Below the pieces are notes generated by a model. The model saw only the letters and a program-made list of their open reading frames with translations, did not search any database and was not told the origin of the DNA. A stretch of DNA of 64,000 nt from positions 1-64,000 of the forward strand of contig JAKTNK010000006.1 of the NCBI GenBank assembly GCA_029593465.1, written 5' to 3'. The stretch is from Streptococcus suis. GTDB taxonomy: Bacteria > Bacillota > Bacilli > Lactobacillales > Streptococcaceae. A program made the translations under genes and the position numbers. Positions 24,453 to 33,818 of the stretch are shown in pieces; position 1 is the first letter of the stretch, and each line of letters opens with the position of its first letter.

Positions 24453-25287
24453 AAGAGTTAGTAAGACATTATATTTTTTGTTAACCTTGCTATTGGCACT
24501 ATTGTTTATTTTTCCTTTAGTCTGGATGGTTGCTTCTTCGATGAAGACCGAGCAAGCTGTTTTTCAAGAATTAGGGACCTGGAAGTCATTTCTACCCTCA
24601 TTGAATCCTAGTGACTGGTTTAAGCCTTATCAAGAGGTTTCGACCAGGTTTAATCTCATCCAGTATATTGGTAACAGTATTTTCTATGCTACTTGTGTTA
24701 CTATTGGCTCGATTCTAGTTAATTCACTAGCTGGATATGCCTTTGCTAAATTTGATTTTTTGGGGAAAAAGGCTCTGTTTGCTCTAATGCTAGCCTTGTT
24801 GGTGATTCCAGCTGAAACCATTATCATTACTAAATTTTCCATAGTACAACGATTAGGGATTTTGAACACACGCTTAGCCGTTATTTTACCTGCCTTGTCA
24901 GCTCCTTTGTTTATTTATATGTTTCGACAATTTTTTAAGGCAATTTCAAATGAAATAATTGAGGCAGCTAAAATAGAAGGAGCATCACACTTTCGTATTT
25001 TTTGGAATATTATGTTACCCCTTTCAAAACCTGCAATTGCTACGGTAGGTACCCTGTCTTTTATTGGTAGTTGGAATGATTACATATGGCCTTTGATGGT
25101 TTTGACGAATACAAGTGATTTTCCACTCCAAGTAGCTATCACAAATATCAATAATACACAGCCAACTTATACGAATCAAATTATGGCAATGTTGACCATC
25201 TCAACTATTCCTTTAATTATTATCTATGTGTTCTTCCAAAAATACTTGGTTCAAGGTTTAGGAAGTAGCGGAACAGGAGTAAAATAA
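24445..25287 (+). CDS. ABC sugar permease (MalG type)
   Basis: A 280-residue permease with six helices and the EAA loop IEAAKIEGASHFRIFWNIMLP. The start is MTRRVSKTL, because an earlier in-frame ATG lies only one base from the GGAG and cannot be used well. The eight-base overlap with the MalF-type gene shows translational coupling and matched amounts. Confidence 0.93.
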   Translation: MTRRVSKTLYFLLTLLLALLFIFPLVWMVASSMKTEQAVFQELGTWKSFLPSLNPSDWFKPYQEVSTRFNLIQYIGNSIFYATCVTIGSILVNSLAGYAFAKFDFLGKKALFALMLALLVIPAETIIITKFSIVQRLGILNTRLAVILPALSAPLFIYMFRQFFKAISNEIIEAAKIEGASHFRIFWNIMLPLSKPAIATVGTLSFIGSWNDYIWPLMVLTNTSDFPLQVAITNINNTQPTYTNQIMAMLTISTIPLIIIYVFFQKYLVQGLGSSGTGVK

Positions 25288-25290
25288 TCC

Positions 25291-26676
25291 ATGACAGATA
25301 TCTATACCGTAGAACATGCAAATCAATTTATTCAACAATACAAGGATGAGGTCAATCAACAATTTAAACCAGACATCCATTTTTCTGCTCCCATCGGTTG
25401 GATTAACGATCCTAATGGTTTTGTCTATTTTCGTGGGGAGTATCATCTTTTTTACCAATATTATCCCTATGATAGTGTTTGGGGGCCCATGCATTGGGGG
25501 CACGCCAAAACAGTGGATTTTGTTCATTGGGAACATTTACCTGTTGCTTTAGCCCCAGATATGCCCTATGACAAGGATGGTTGTTTTTCTGGCTCAGCTA
25601 TTGTTAAGGATGATGTCTTATGGCTCATGTACACTGGAAATGTCGCACAAGAAGATGGCAGTGTTCGTCAAATTCAGAATATGGCCTATTCTGAAGATGG
25701 CATTACCTTCGTCAAAATCTCTGAGAATCCAGTTGCTACGGGGGATATCTTGCCAGCTGAATTCGTTCAGTCAGATTTTCGAGATCCTAAAGTATTTGAA
25801 AAAGATGGCACCTATTATGCTGTTGTGGCAGCCAAACACCAAGACAATGTTGGGGCGATTATACTACTTGGATCAGATGATTTAATCACTTGGCGTTTTG
25901 AATCGGTTTTCTTGAAAGGAAGGCCTGAACAAGGAACGATGTGGGAGTGTCCGGATTATTTTCAGTTAGACGGTCAAGACATTCTGATGTTGTCTCCGAT
26001 GAGAGTACCCCGCATTAAGCACCATTTCCGAAACATCAACTCAGCAGTTGTCATGATGGGAAAAGTTAATTGGGATAGTAAGACCTTTGAACCGACATCT
26101 TTTGAAGAATTAGATCATGGGCATGATTTCTATGCCCCACAATCGTTGGTTGATGCTAAAGGGAGGCGTATTATGATTGCCTGGCTTCATACTTGGGGAC
26201 GCTCCTTACCTTATCACGATTTGAAGCATCGCTGGGCTGGTAGCATGTGTTTACCGCGTCAATTAACAGTAAAACACAATCAGCTTTATCAGACGATTCT
26301 TCCAGAAAGTCTTAATGCTCTCCAAAGACTAAAGGTGGATGAAGAGGTAACACATGCTGGCTTTTTAGAGATTGATGTGAGTGGTGGTTTAGACATGCGT
26401 TTAGGAACTTCGGATGATTACCTTTCTTTTGGATTTGACGATAGTGAAAAGGTGGTCTATATCGATCGTAGCCAGCTAAAATACCCATTAAACGGTGATG
26501 AATCATGGGATGTCAGTCGGCGATCGGTTCCTATACTAGCGAATAAGTTAGTGGTTGTCATTGATCGCAACAGCCTTGAAATCATCATAAATGATGGTGA
26601 AGAGAGTCTGTCTTCAGCTTATTACATACTAAGGGATTGTTATTTGAAACGAATATCGCCTGAGACTAAATCCTAA
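25291..26676 (+). CDS. GH32 beta-fructosidase (sucrose-6-phosphate hydrolase type)
   Basis: A 461-residue enzyme with the five-bladed propeller signatures: nucleophile Asp in GWINDPNG, FSGSA, transition-state Asp in FRDPKV and acid/base Glu in WECPDYF; a C-terminal beta-sandwich follows. There is no signal peptide, so it works in the cytoplasm on sugar imported by the ABC permease. Since ABC import does not phosphorylate, the substrate is likely unphosphorylated sucrose or short fructo-oligosaccharides, as for pneumococcal SusH. It is the last gene of the operon. Confidence 0.9.
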   Translation: MTDIYTVEHANQFIQQYKDEVNQQFKPDIHFSAPIGWINDPNGFVYFRGEYHLFYQYYPYDSVWGPMHWGHAKTVDFVHWEHLPVALAPDMPYDKDGCFSGSAIVKDDVLWLMYTGNVAQEDGSVRQIQNMAYSEDGITFVKISENPVATGDILPAEFVQSDFRDPKVFEKDGTYYAVVAAKHQDNVGAIILLGSDDLITWRFESVFLKGRPEQGTMWECPDYFQLDGQDILMLSPMRVPRIKHHFRNINSAVVMMGKVNWDSKTFEPTSFEELDHGHDFYAPQSLVDAKGRRIMIAWLHTWGRSLPYHDLKHRWAGSMCLPRQLTVKHNQLYQTILPESLNALQRLKVDEEVTHAGFLEIDVSGGLDMRLGTSDDYLSFGFDDSEKVVYIDRSQLKYPLNGDESWDVSRRSVPILANKLVVVIDRNSLEIIINDGEESLSSAYYILRDCYLKRISPETKS

Positions 26677-26679
26677 CCA

Positions 26680-26708
26680 GGAACAAGATAGTTTATCTTG
26701 TTCCTTTT
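26680..26708 (+). terminator. Rho-independent terminator of the sugar ABC operon
   Basis: A perfect 11-bp stem (GGAACAAGATA/TATCTTGTTCC, 3-base loop) followed by TTTT. Confidence 0.88.
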
Positions 26709-26760
26709 GGGGTATTGTTGGAAAAGTTAGGGATTGGCTAGTGCATTGATTAAGATATGA

Positions 26761-26807
26761 AAAAAAGCCGTAAAGTGCTCTTTTACAAGAGCTTCCTTTA
26801 CGGTTTT
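26761..26807. terminator. Bidirectional terminator before gloA's 3' end
   Basis: A long stem closed by GCCGTAAAG/CTTTACGG with an inner GCTCTT..AAGAGC pair, flanked by A6 on one side and T4 on the other. It can end transcription from the minus-strand gloA and stray transcription from the left. Confidence 0.75.
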
Positions 26808-26815
26808 GTCGTTAG

Positions 26816-27211
26816 TTAACGATCAGTTCCTCCAAAGACGGTAAGGTCAATGAGTTCAATTTTGTAACCGTCTGGGTCTGTGATAAAGTAAAACATGGGT
26901 TTTTGATCAGGTAGGCCTTTAATATCAGTGACCTTATAGCCGGCCTTTTTATGAGCTTCGTGTTTAGCTTGCAGGTCTTCAACCCCAAGGGCAATATGAC
27001 CGTATCCGTCTCCAAGCTCATAGGCACCGTGCCCATAATTGTAAGTTAATTCAAGCTCATAGTCATAGCCTTCAGCGCGCAAGTAAACAATGGTGAATTC
27101 TTGTTCAGGAAAGTCTAAGCGGCGATCTTCCGTAAGAGATAGTGCGTCGGCGTAGAAAGCGAGCGATTGTTCTAAATCTTTAACGCGGATACAAGTGTGT
27201 AATGGTTTCAT
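26816..27211 (-). CDS. gloA: Lactoylglutathione lyase (glyoxalase I)
   Basis: A 131-residue metalloenzyme of the VOC fold. MKPLHTCIRVKDLEQSLAFY begins the first beta-alpha-beta module; metal ligands are His5, the Glu in YELELTYN, the His in GYGHIALGV and the Glu in GYKIELID. It detoxifies methylglyoxal. The ribosome binding site is AAGGAG. It follows the broken nitroreductase gene by about 35 bases, so the two were one operon. Confidence 0.92.
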   Translation of the reverse strand: MKPLHTCIRVKDLEQSLAFYADALSLTEDRRLDFPEQEFTIVYLRAEGYDYELELTYNYGHGAYELGDGYGHIALGVEDLQAKHEAHKKAGYKVTDIKGLPDQKPMFYFITDPDGYKIELIDLTVFGGTDR

Positions 27212-27248
27212 GATAATCTCCTTTGTGTGCCTGTTTGTTTTTAGTTGA

Positions 27249-27917
27249 TTAACGGAAGGTTGAGATGACCTTGTCGCGTTCTTTTCGTTGGCGTGGGTGT
27301 TTGGGGTCTTTGAGACGATATCCCAAGGACATCATACAGGAAATGCCTTCCTTGTCCTTATCAATGATACCGTATTTAGCTAAAATGGCATTGACCTTAT
27401 CATAAGAAAACCCTTCGATTGGGCAGGAATCAATGCCTAAAAGAGCAGCGGAAGTCATCATATTCCCAAGAGCGATGTAGGTCTGCTTGGATGTCCAATC
27501 CCAGAGACGTCTTGGGTCGTTGGCAATATCCATATCGTCTTCTTGAAAGACTTGGTATTGCTTCAAGCGTCCTTCTAGCATCTCTGGATCCGTAATGCCG
27601 CGGCGAACGAGACTATCGTAAACGGATTGGCTATCATAGCGTGCCTGTCGCTCAGCAACCAATAAGATAAAATGACTGGCTGTTTCTAATTGTGGTTTAG
27701 CTCCCCAAGCGACTTCCTTGATAGCCTATTTAACAGCCTCATTTTCCAAGACGATAAAGCGCCAACCTTCAAGACCGATGGATGAGGGACTCAACCAGGC
27801 AGCGTCTAAAATGGTGTCTAAATCCTCTTGCGGAATTTTTTTATCCGCATAGACTCGGATAGAAACACGGTGTTGATAGGCGTCATATAATTGTTGACGA
27901 ATGCTCTTTTTATCCAT
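27249..27917 (-). pseudogene. Nitroreductase with an in-frame amber stop
   Basis: The full reading frame gives a 222-residue NfsA/NfsB-type flavoenzyme: HRVSIRVYADKKI at the N-terminus, WLSPSSIGLEGWRFIV, then NDPRRLWDWTSKQTYIALG and KDKEGISCMMSLGYRLKD at the C-terminus. Codon 64 is TAG (27728-27726), and both halves are in the same frame with no other defect. The 5' half alone lacks most FMN-binding residues. The ATG chosen has GGAGG six bases upstream. A single recent mutation (or a suppressed or read-through stop) is indicated. Confidence 0.88.
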
Positions 27918-28041
27918 AGTTCCTCCTTTCATTGAAGTTATGATACCATTTTATGCCCCTATTGACCACTTTTCCCCTTGAAAGGGAAAGTTAAATCATG
28001 TTAAGATAAAAGTGTTTTGGTTATTATTGAAGGGAGGAATC

Positions 28042-29577
28042 ATGAATCAGCATCAAAAAGCACGTTCGTATTTATCAGAGTCCATTTTATTTCTTATTTT
28101 TAGAGGGATTATTGTTGGCTTGTTGGCTGGGATTGTTGTTAGTCTTTTTCGTTTACTTATCCAAGTGCTTTATGACCAGGTTTTACATTTATATGCTTTA
28201 GCGCATGTGCAGCCACTCTTCTTGTTGGTCATTGTTTTGATGTATGCGCTTATTGCCTGGGTGGTAGCTCAGTTATTGCTCACAGAGCCGCAAATTAAGG
28301 GGTCAGGGATTCCTCAAATCGAGGCAGAATTAAAAGGGTTGCTGCATTTGAATTGGTGGAGCGTTCTCTGGAAGAAATTTCTTGCCGGGCTATTAACGAT
28401 CTCAAGTGGTATGCTCTTAGGACGTGAAGGGCCGAGTATTCAATTAGGTGCCATGGTAGGAAAGGGGGTTTCAAGACAATTTAAGTTGACCTCTTTTGCT
28501 GAAAAGGCCTTGGTTGCTAGTGGCTCAGCTGCTGGTATCGCAGCGGCATTTGGTGCCCCTATTGCGGGATTGCTATTTGTAGTGGAAGAAGTGTATCACC
28601 ATTTTTCAAGAACGGTTTGGATAACAACCTTGGCAGCCAGTCTCACAGCTGATTTGGTTTCTAAGCAATTTTTTGGGATGGCGCCTGTGCTTGATTTTGC
28701 TTCACATTTAGACCATCTCCCTCTTAAAGCCTACTGGCTTTATTTACTAATGGGATTGGCTTGTGGTTTACTGGGGTATGGTTATGAGAAGGTTGTTTTA
28801 GCCATTGGAGATTACTATCAAAAAATTGGCCGGTTTCTTCACCTCAAGCCAGCTTATTTTAGCCTGCTTGCCCTCCTTGCTATTATTCCGCTAACCTACT
28901 TTCTCCCTATCTTATCCGGTGGGGGACATGAGGTGATTATGTATCTGGCGGATGGGAAGGTGAGTTTGGGGCTCCTTCTTGTTTGGTTTGTGATTCGCTT
29001 TAGTTATGGGATGATTTCTTACGGTAGTGGGGTCCCTGGTGGTATCTTTCTTCCGATTTTGTCTTTGGGTGCTTTGGCTGGTGCAGCCTTTGGGGCTTTA
29101 GCGTTAGCTTGGCGGATTATTGATCCTAGCATGTTTAGTATTTTTATTATTGCTGGGATGAGTGCCTATTTTGGTGCGGTATCAAAAGCTCCGTTGACAG
29201 CGATTATCCTTGTCTGTGAGATGGTTGGTAATTTATCGCAGTTGATGCCCCTGGCTTTTGTCACTCTAATCTCCTATGCCGTTATGGACCTCTTGAAAGG
29301 TGCCCCAGTCTATGAAGCCATGTTGGAAAAAATGTTTTCCGATAAGGAGGTTGAGGTGTCTGAAAAACTCATGCTCTTGCAGTGGCCTGTTTCAGATAAG
29401 ATTGCAGGCAAACAGGTTCGGGAACTTGAGCTTCCAAGGCAAATACTAATTACTAATCAAGTGGTGAATGGTAGAAATGAAGTTGTCTCAGGGTCCACCA
29501 CACTCTATCTGGGTAACACCATCGACATCATTATCAGAGAATCTGATCGCCGCTTAGCAGAAGAGTACCTCTTATAG
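28042..29577 (+). CDS. ClC-family chloride/proton antiporter
   Basis: A 511-residue protein with the ClC selectivity motifs GSGIPQ, GREGPSIQLG and GGIFLPILSLGA over about 14-18 membrane helices. A short C-terminal cytoplasmic domain (about 440-511) looks like a TrkA-C module. In bacteria such proteins exchange chloride or fluoride for protons and help acid resistance. The start has GGGAGG four bases upstream; a longer frame is open but lacks such a site. It stands alone between two minus-strand genes. Confidence 0.92.
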   Translation: MNQHQKARSYLSESILFLIFRGIIVGLLAGIVVSLFRLLIQVLYDQVLHLYALAHVQPLFLLVIVLMYALIAWVVAQLLLTEPQIKGSGIPQIEAELKGLLHLNWWSVLWKKFLAGLLTISSGMLLGREGPSIQLGAMVGKGVSRQFKLTSFAEKALVASGSAAGIAAAFGAPIAGLLFVVEEVYHHFSRTVWITTLAASLTADLVSKQFFGMAPVLDFASHLDHLPLKAYWLYLLMGLACGLLGYGYEKVVLAIGDYYQKIGRFLHLKPAYFSLLALLAIIPLTYFLPILSGGGHEVIMYLADGKVSLGLLLVWFVIRFSYGMISYGSGVPGGIFLPILSLGALAGAAFGALALAWRIIDPSMFSIFIIAGMSAYFGAVSKAPLTAIILVCEMVGNLSQLMPLAFVTLISYAVMDLLKGAPVYEAMLEKMFSDKEVEVSEKLMLLQWPVSDKIAGKQVRELELPRQILITNQVVNGRNEVVSGSTTLYLGNTIDIIIRESDRRLAEEYLL

Positions 29578-29613
29578 TCGTTTGGACTAGTTACCCTCTT
29601 TTTGAAATGATAC

Positions 29614-29642
29614 AAACAGCTGCCCTTAAAAGGTAGCTGTTT
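29614..29642. terminator. Terminator shared by the convergent clc and C39-like genes
   Basis: An 11-bp stem (AAACAGCTGCC/GGTAGCTGTTT, one G-T pair) with a 7-base loop. It lies between convergent genes, with short A and T tracts on either side. Confidence 0.65.
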
Positions 29643-29650
29643 GACTAGTA

Positions 29651-30568
29651 TTACCAAGCATAATTGGGTTCAACACATGTTAACATACCTTCAAATAGTT
29701 CTTCTGGTGTAACTTTCTTTAAGCCACCATAAACAGGATCTTGATTAGCAGAGGCAGGGTCAAGATAGTATAAATAAGCAACATCAGAACCATCTTTAGA
29801 CAATTGGTAACCAATACCAATGACATTATGCTCGCCGTAACTTCCTGGATAAATAGTTGCGGAATCAAATGTATAATACATTGGGTAACCATCTGCAATA
29901 TTTTGTTTCAAACGTTCTTTGAATACTTTCATTTGATTAGAGTTGGTATCTGATGTTGTGACAGTCTCTAATCGATATCCTGCTTGATTTGCCTGTGGTT
30001 TATCATAGCCAAATAGGTAACGATTTAGAACTTGAATAGCATTCGCGTTATGAGTTCCAAACGTTGTATCTGTTTTCATCTCTTGAGCTAACACTTCTTG
30101 AGACACACGAATACCTCGACTAGAGAGCATCATACTTACAGTGGTTGGAGCACAGGTATTCCATGCTCGTTGGACTTGCGGAGTTACACTAAGCAGGACT
30201 TTTTTGCCAACACCTGCTTGCTCTTTTTCTAATCTATCAATCGTTTCTTGTGTGATTGGTGGATTTTCTTCTTGTGAACGTTGAGGTTGTTTTGTATTTT
30301 TTTCTCCGACATCCGATGGTTCACTTTCTGCTTTATCAATTGTTTCTGGTGTCCTTGATGGATTTTGTTTAGAGCTTTCTAAGCCCTTATTGGATTGCCC
30401 TTCAGCAGGATTCTTTTTAGTTTTATCAACTATTTTAGTGCTACTAGCTACCTCTTTTGTAACAGTATCTTTATACGTGGCCCCTCTTTTAAGTGGAAAG
30501 AGAAACACAATACACCCCAAAAGTATGGTAAGAAGACAGGTAAGAATCCAAACGATTTTCCTCTTCAT
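29651..30568 (-). CDS. Secreted membrane-anchored C39-like cysteine protease
   Basis: A 305-residue protein: an N-terminal membrane anchor (about 5-25), a hydrophilic linker rich in Glu, Lys, Pro and Ser, and a papain-like C39 domain (about 123-305) with Cys139 in NTCAPTTVSMM, His in GEHNVIGIGYQ and Asp in LDPAS. The linker contains a 17-residue repeat: PETIDKAESE..VGEK at about 74-90 and QETIDRLEKE..VGKK at about 107-123. Unlike bacteriocin exporters it has no ABC transporter domains and faces outward. Its substrate is unknown. The start has GGAGG upstream. A broken gene lies just upstream on the same strand. Confidence 0.8.
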   Translation of the reverse strand: MKRKIVWILTCLLTILLGCIVFLFPLKRGATYKDTVTKEVASSTKIVDKTKKNPAEGQSNKGLESSKQNPSRTPETIDKAESEPSDVGEKNTKQPQRSQEENPPITQETIDRLEKEQAGVGKKVLLSVTPQVQRAWNTCAPTTVSMMLSSRGIRVSQEVLAQEMKTDTTFGTHNANAIQVLNRYLFGYDKPQANQAGYRLETVTTSDTNSNQMKVFKERLKQNIADGYPMYYTFDSATIYPGSYGEHNVIGIGYQLSKDGSDVAYLYYLDPASANQDPVYGGLKKVTPEELFEGMLTCVEPNYAW

Positions 30569-30580
30569 AAGACTTTCCTC

Positions 30581-30978
30581 CTATTCTCTGAACTCAAAAA
30601 ATCTCATTCTTGAATTCTCTTTAGTAAAAACGTTACCGTTAGCTATCTTAGATTCTGGAGTTACATATTCTACCCAAAAAATACCTACATCTGACAGATA
30701 AAGGACACTGCCATCATAATCATAGTTGATTTTGTTATTCAAATCATATAAGTAATACTGTAATCTCCCATCATTCATATCCTTGGTAAAAGGTGGCTCC
30801 CTCAGGAGTTTGTTTGACAACAATTAATTCCTTATCATTTTTTAATAGAGACACCTTGTCCCATAACAACACCAGAGACACATTCACATCCTGGCTCCAC
30901 ACAAGTGACTTCATTGCTGTCATTCAAATAGTCCCCAATTACGCTAAACTGATACAGTGGTGCGCCGATATGAAACTC
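30581..30978 (-). pseudogene. Frameshifted, 5'-truncated gene of unknown function
   Basis: The reading frame FHIGAPLYQFSVIGDY..EVTCVEPGCECVSG..MGQGVSI meets stops just after an A-run; removing one A (six to five) restores KNDKELIVVKQTPEGATF and continues to the C-terminus FFEFRE. No start codon exists: a TAA lies directly before the first readable codons. The C-terminal 80 codons are an open frame on their own but lack a proper start. No family was recognised. TCVEPG is also close to TCVEPN near the C-terminus of the C39-like protein encoded just downstream, so this may be a piece of a diverged paralogue. Confidence 0.6.
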
Positions 30979-31248
30979 TTATGATGTTTTTACGATAGAA
31001 ACCTTCTAATATCAACAGTGTAAGCGCATACAATATAATTCTAATGCTTTTTTAAAATAAAATCAAGCCATTATACCATTCTCACGTCAATTATTATCAA
31101 TGCCTCTCCCATTGTTGGAATCAAACTAAAAGGACTGAGCCCTGTGCAATACAGAACGCAATCCTTAGCTTAAAATATAGTGTCCAACTTTTGGGGAGCA
31201 GCTCAAAAGCGCTCAACCCATAAGGTATTTAAGAATGGGTAGTTATGA

Positions 31249-32337
31249 CTAGTTGGTATCAATGTATAAGAGTTCTTTAGGTGTTTTGGTGAAGGTTTCG
31301 AAGCCCTTGCTAGTGACATACCCACAATCTTCGATACGAACGCCGACCTTTCCAGGAATATAGATACCAGGTTCAACCGAAAAACACATGCCTTCCTGGA
31401 GAATCAGGTCGTTTCCAGCCATAATGGATGGAAATTCATGAACATCCATGCCAATGCCATGTCCCAAGCGGTGGTTAAAATATTGGCCGTAACCTGCTTT
31501 CTCAATGACTTTTCTGGCAGCTGCATCAACTTCAGCTGCGGTGATCCCAGGCTTAATCATGCTTAGGGCTGTTAACTGTGCTTCGAGACAGAGCTTGTAA
31601 ATGTCTTGTTTAAAGGTGTCGGGTTTTCCAACCGCAACTGTACGGCTTATATCACTCGTGTAGCCAAGTGTTTCAACGCCTAAATCAAAGAGGAGTAAGG
31701 CATTATTCTCAATCAGGTTAGTGCCTGGAAGGCCGTGTGGATTGGCAGCATTGGTACCTGTGAGTACCATAGTGTCAAAACTCATTTTAGAGATGCCTTG
31801 TTTTTTGAGCTCAAATTCAATTTGGGCGATAATGTCGGTCTCTGTTTGATCAAGAGCAATATGATCAAAACCAATTGCAACAGCTTTATCAGCCCATTCT
31901 CCAGCAATCAAGAGTTTAGCAATTTCATCAGCTGACTTGATTAAGCGCATGTTTTGAATGAGCGGGGTGAGATTGACAAAGGCTCCTGTGAAGACGGTTT
32001 CGAGCCCTTTGAATTTGGTGATGTTTAGATGATCAAATTCAACAGCGACTTGTCTGAAATCAGTCTGCGGTAAAACAGCTCTTATCAGCTCCCAAGGATT
32101 TTCAGAATCTTGGTAACCCACAACTGGAAAATCTAAAATGGCTTCTGCGCGTGCAACATCCAAGGCGGGTAGGAACAATAGCGGTTGATTGTCCGCCGTT
32201 AAAAAGAGGAACATATAACGTTCGTGAGGGTCACTTGCAAACCCTGTTAGGTAATGGATGCTAACGGGGTCTGAAATCACCGCTGCTGAAATTCCTTGTT
32301 TAGTTAAATGCTCCAAAAGCAAATCAATTTTTGTCAT
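31249..32337 (-). CDS. pepQ: Xaa-Pro dipeptidase
   Basis: A 362-residue M24B metallopeptidase. It has the N-terminal creatinase-like domain and the pita-bread catalytic domain with metal ligands in LLLFDLGVETLGYTSDISRT (two Asp), HRLGHGIGMDVHE (His), FSVEPGIY (Glu) and VRIEDC (Glu). It cleaves Xaa-Pro dipeptides in the cytoplasm. It is divergent from ccpA across 193 bases, the arrangement found in other streptococci and lactic acid bacteria. Confidence 0.95.
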   Translation of the reverse strand: MTKIDLLLEHLTKQGISAAVISDPVSIHYLTGFASDPHERYMFLFLTADNQPLLFLPALDVARAEAILDFPVVGYQDSENPWELIRAVLPQTDFRQVAVEFDHLNITKFKGLETVFTGAFVNLTPLIQNMRLIKSADEIAKLLIAGEWADKAVAIGFDHIALDQTETDIIAQIEFELKKQGISKMSFDTMVLTGTNAANPHGLPGTNLIENNALLLFDLGVETLGYTSDISRTVAVGKPDTFKQDIYKLCLEAQLTALSMIKPGITAAEVDAAARKVIEKAGYGQYFNHRLGHGIGMDVHEFPSIMAGNDLILQEGMCFSVEPGIYIPGKVGVRIEDCGYVTSKGFETFTKTPKELLYIDTN

Positions 32338-32446
32338 ACAGTACCTTCTTTCTGATATTTATTTTTTCAGAAAATAGCCTAAAAATCAAGTTTTTAACGA
32401 GTTTTCTAGAGAATATCAGTTAAATGAGGGAAAAATAGCATTAGAC

Positions 32447-32475
32447 TTGAAAGTGTTTCCAAAACATGATAATAT
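32447..32475 (+). promoter_or_regulatory. ccpA promoter
   Basis: TTGAAA (32447-32452), 17 bases, TAATAT (32470-32475). The overlapping TGAAAGTGTTTCCA is a degenerate cre-like sequence (two departures from consensus), which may allow CcpA to act on its own gene and on pepQ. Confidence 0.6.
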
Positions 32476-32530
32476 AAGTAATGAAAGCGTGATTTTCAGA
32501 TAGTAAAACTAAAAGGAAAGGAAATTAGTT

Positions 32531-33532
32531 ATGAATACAGATGATACCATTACGATTTATGACGTTGCCAGAGAAGCCGGCGTCTCGATGGCAACGGTGA
32601 GTCGTGTTGTGAATGGCAACAAGAATGTCAAAGAAAATACTCGTCAAAAAGTTCTTGAGGTGATTGAGCGTTTAGATTATCGACCAAACGCAGTAGCGCG
32701 TGGGCTTGCTAGCAAAAAAACAACCACTGTTGGTGTTGTTATCCCCAATATTTCGAATGCCTATTTTGCCTTGTTGGCCAAAGGAATTGATGACATTGCT
32801 GAGATGTACAAGTACAACATTGTTTTGGCCTCTAGCGATGAAGATGATGATAAAGAGGTCAATGTGGTTAACACGCTTTTTGCCAAGCAAGTTGATGGCA
32901 TTATTTTTATGGGGCATCGCTTAACCGATAAAATTCGTGCAGAGTTTTCACGCTCCCGTACCCCAGTTGTGTTGGCAGGAACCGTTGACCTTGAGCATCA
33001 ACTACCAAGTGTTAACATTGATTATCAAAAAGCTGTGGCTGAGGTTGTGTCTGACCTAGCTAAAACACATCAAAAAATCGCTTTCGTCTCAGGTCCCTTG
33101 TTGGATGAGATTAACGGAAAAGTCCGTTTGGCAGGTTATAAAGAAGGGCTTAAAGCTAATCATATTGACTACAAGGAAGGGCTGGTTTTTGAAGCCAAAT
33201 ACCGCTACGAAGAGGGCTTTGAATTGGCACAACGGGTCATTAACTCTGGAGCAACAGCGGCTTATGTCGGTGAAGATGAGTTGGCTGTTGGTTTGTTAAA
33301 CGGTCTTTTTGCAGCTGGCAAGCGCGTGCCAGAAGATTTTGAAATTATAACTAGTAACGATTCTGAAATTGTCAAATACACTCGCCCCAATTTGTCATCC
33401 ATCAGTCAGCCGATTTATGACTTGGGAGCAGTTGCTATGCGGATGTTGACTAAAATCATGAACAAAGAAGAGCTTGAAGAGAAAGAAATCTTTCTCAATC
33501 ATGGGGTCACCAAACGTGGCTCTACCAAATAG
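32531..33532 (+). CDS. ccpA: Catabolite control protein A
   Basis: A 333-residue LacI-family global regulator. The helix-turn-helix YDVAREAGVSMATVSRVVNGN and hinge YRPNAVARGLASKK are followed by the sugar-binding-like core that contacts HPr-Ser-P. It binds cre sites to repress or activate carbon genes; candidate targets in this window include the sugar ABC operon at 22075-26676. Position opposite pepQ confirms the assignment. Confidence 0.96.
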   Translation: MNTDDTITIYDVAREAGVSMATVSRVVNGNKNVKENTRQKVLEVIERLDYRPNAVARGLASKKTTTVGVVIPNISNAYFALLAKGIDDIAEMYKYNIVLASSDEDDDKEVNVVNTLFAKQVDGIIFMGHRLTDKIRAEFSRSRTPVVLAGTVDLEHQLPSVNIDYQKAVAEVVSDLAKTHQKIAFVSGPLLDEINGKVRLAGYKEGLKANHIDYKEGLVFEAKYRYEEGFELAQRVINSGATAAYVGEDELAVGLLNGLFAAGKRVPEDFEIITSNDSEIVKYTRPNLSSISQPIYDLGAVAMRMLTKIMNKEELEEKEIFLNHGVTKRGSTK

Positions 33533-33539
33533 ACCAGTA

Positions 33540-33570
33540 GCATGACGCCACGAAGGCGTCATGCTTTTTT
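33540..33570 (+). terminator. Rho-independent terminator of ccpA
   Basis: A perfect 10-bp GC-rich stem (GCATGACGCC/GGCGTCATGC, 5-base loop) with six T. The following 250 bases up to lafB hold no open frame; an AACGC/GCGTT hairpin and a few short inverted repeats are the only structure seen. Confidence 0.92.
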
Positions 33571-33804
33571 GAGTCGAGCGTTCACCGAAACGAAGCGGTT
33601 CCTGCTTTAGAAAGGCTAATGAATGGCTAGTAAAGTAGTCACGATTAACGAGAGTTGCCGAGACCCAGCCTAGTCTTTCGTAGCTGTTTAGCTGCATCTG
33701 GTTTTGCCGTAACGCATAGAGGAGCGTTAGCGTGTTTAGATAGTGCTTATCGGTCTTTGGGCTGATTTTTTGGCTTTGGTGATGAAAATGTCTATCGAAT
33801 GCGT

Positions 33805-33818
33805 TATAATAAGGTTTA
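33805..33818 (+). promoter_or_regulatory. -10 box seven bases before the lafB start codon
   Basis: TATAAT at 33805-33810, then seven bases and the ATG. No usable Shine-Dalgarno is present (AAGG only three bases from the ATG), so the transcript may begin at or next to the start codon. The -35 is weak. Confidence 0.4.

Noticed and set aside
29651-30568. Bacteriocin ABC exporter peptidase
   Set aside because: Only the C39-like domain with an N-terminal anchor and linker is present; no membrane or ATPase domains.
33571-33790. Possible repeat element after ccpA
   Set aside because: Only short inverted repeats; no second copy is seen in the window.
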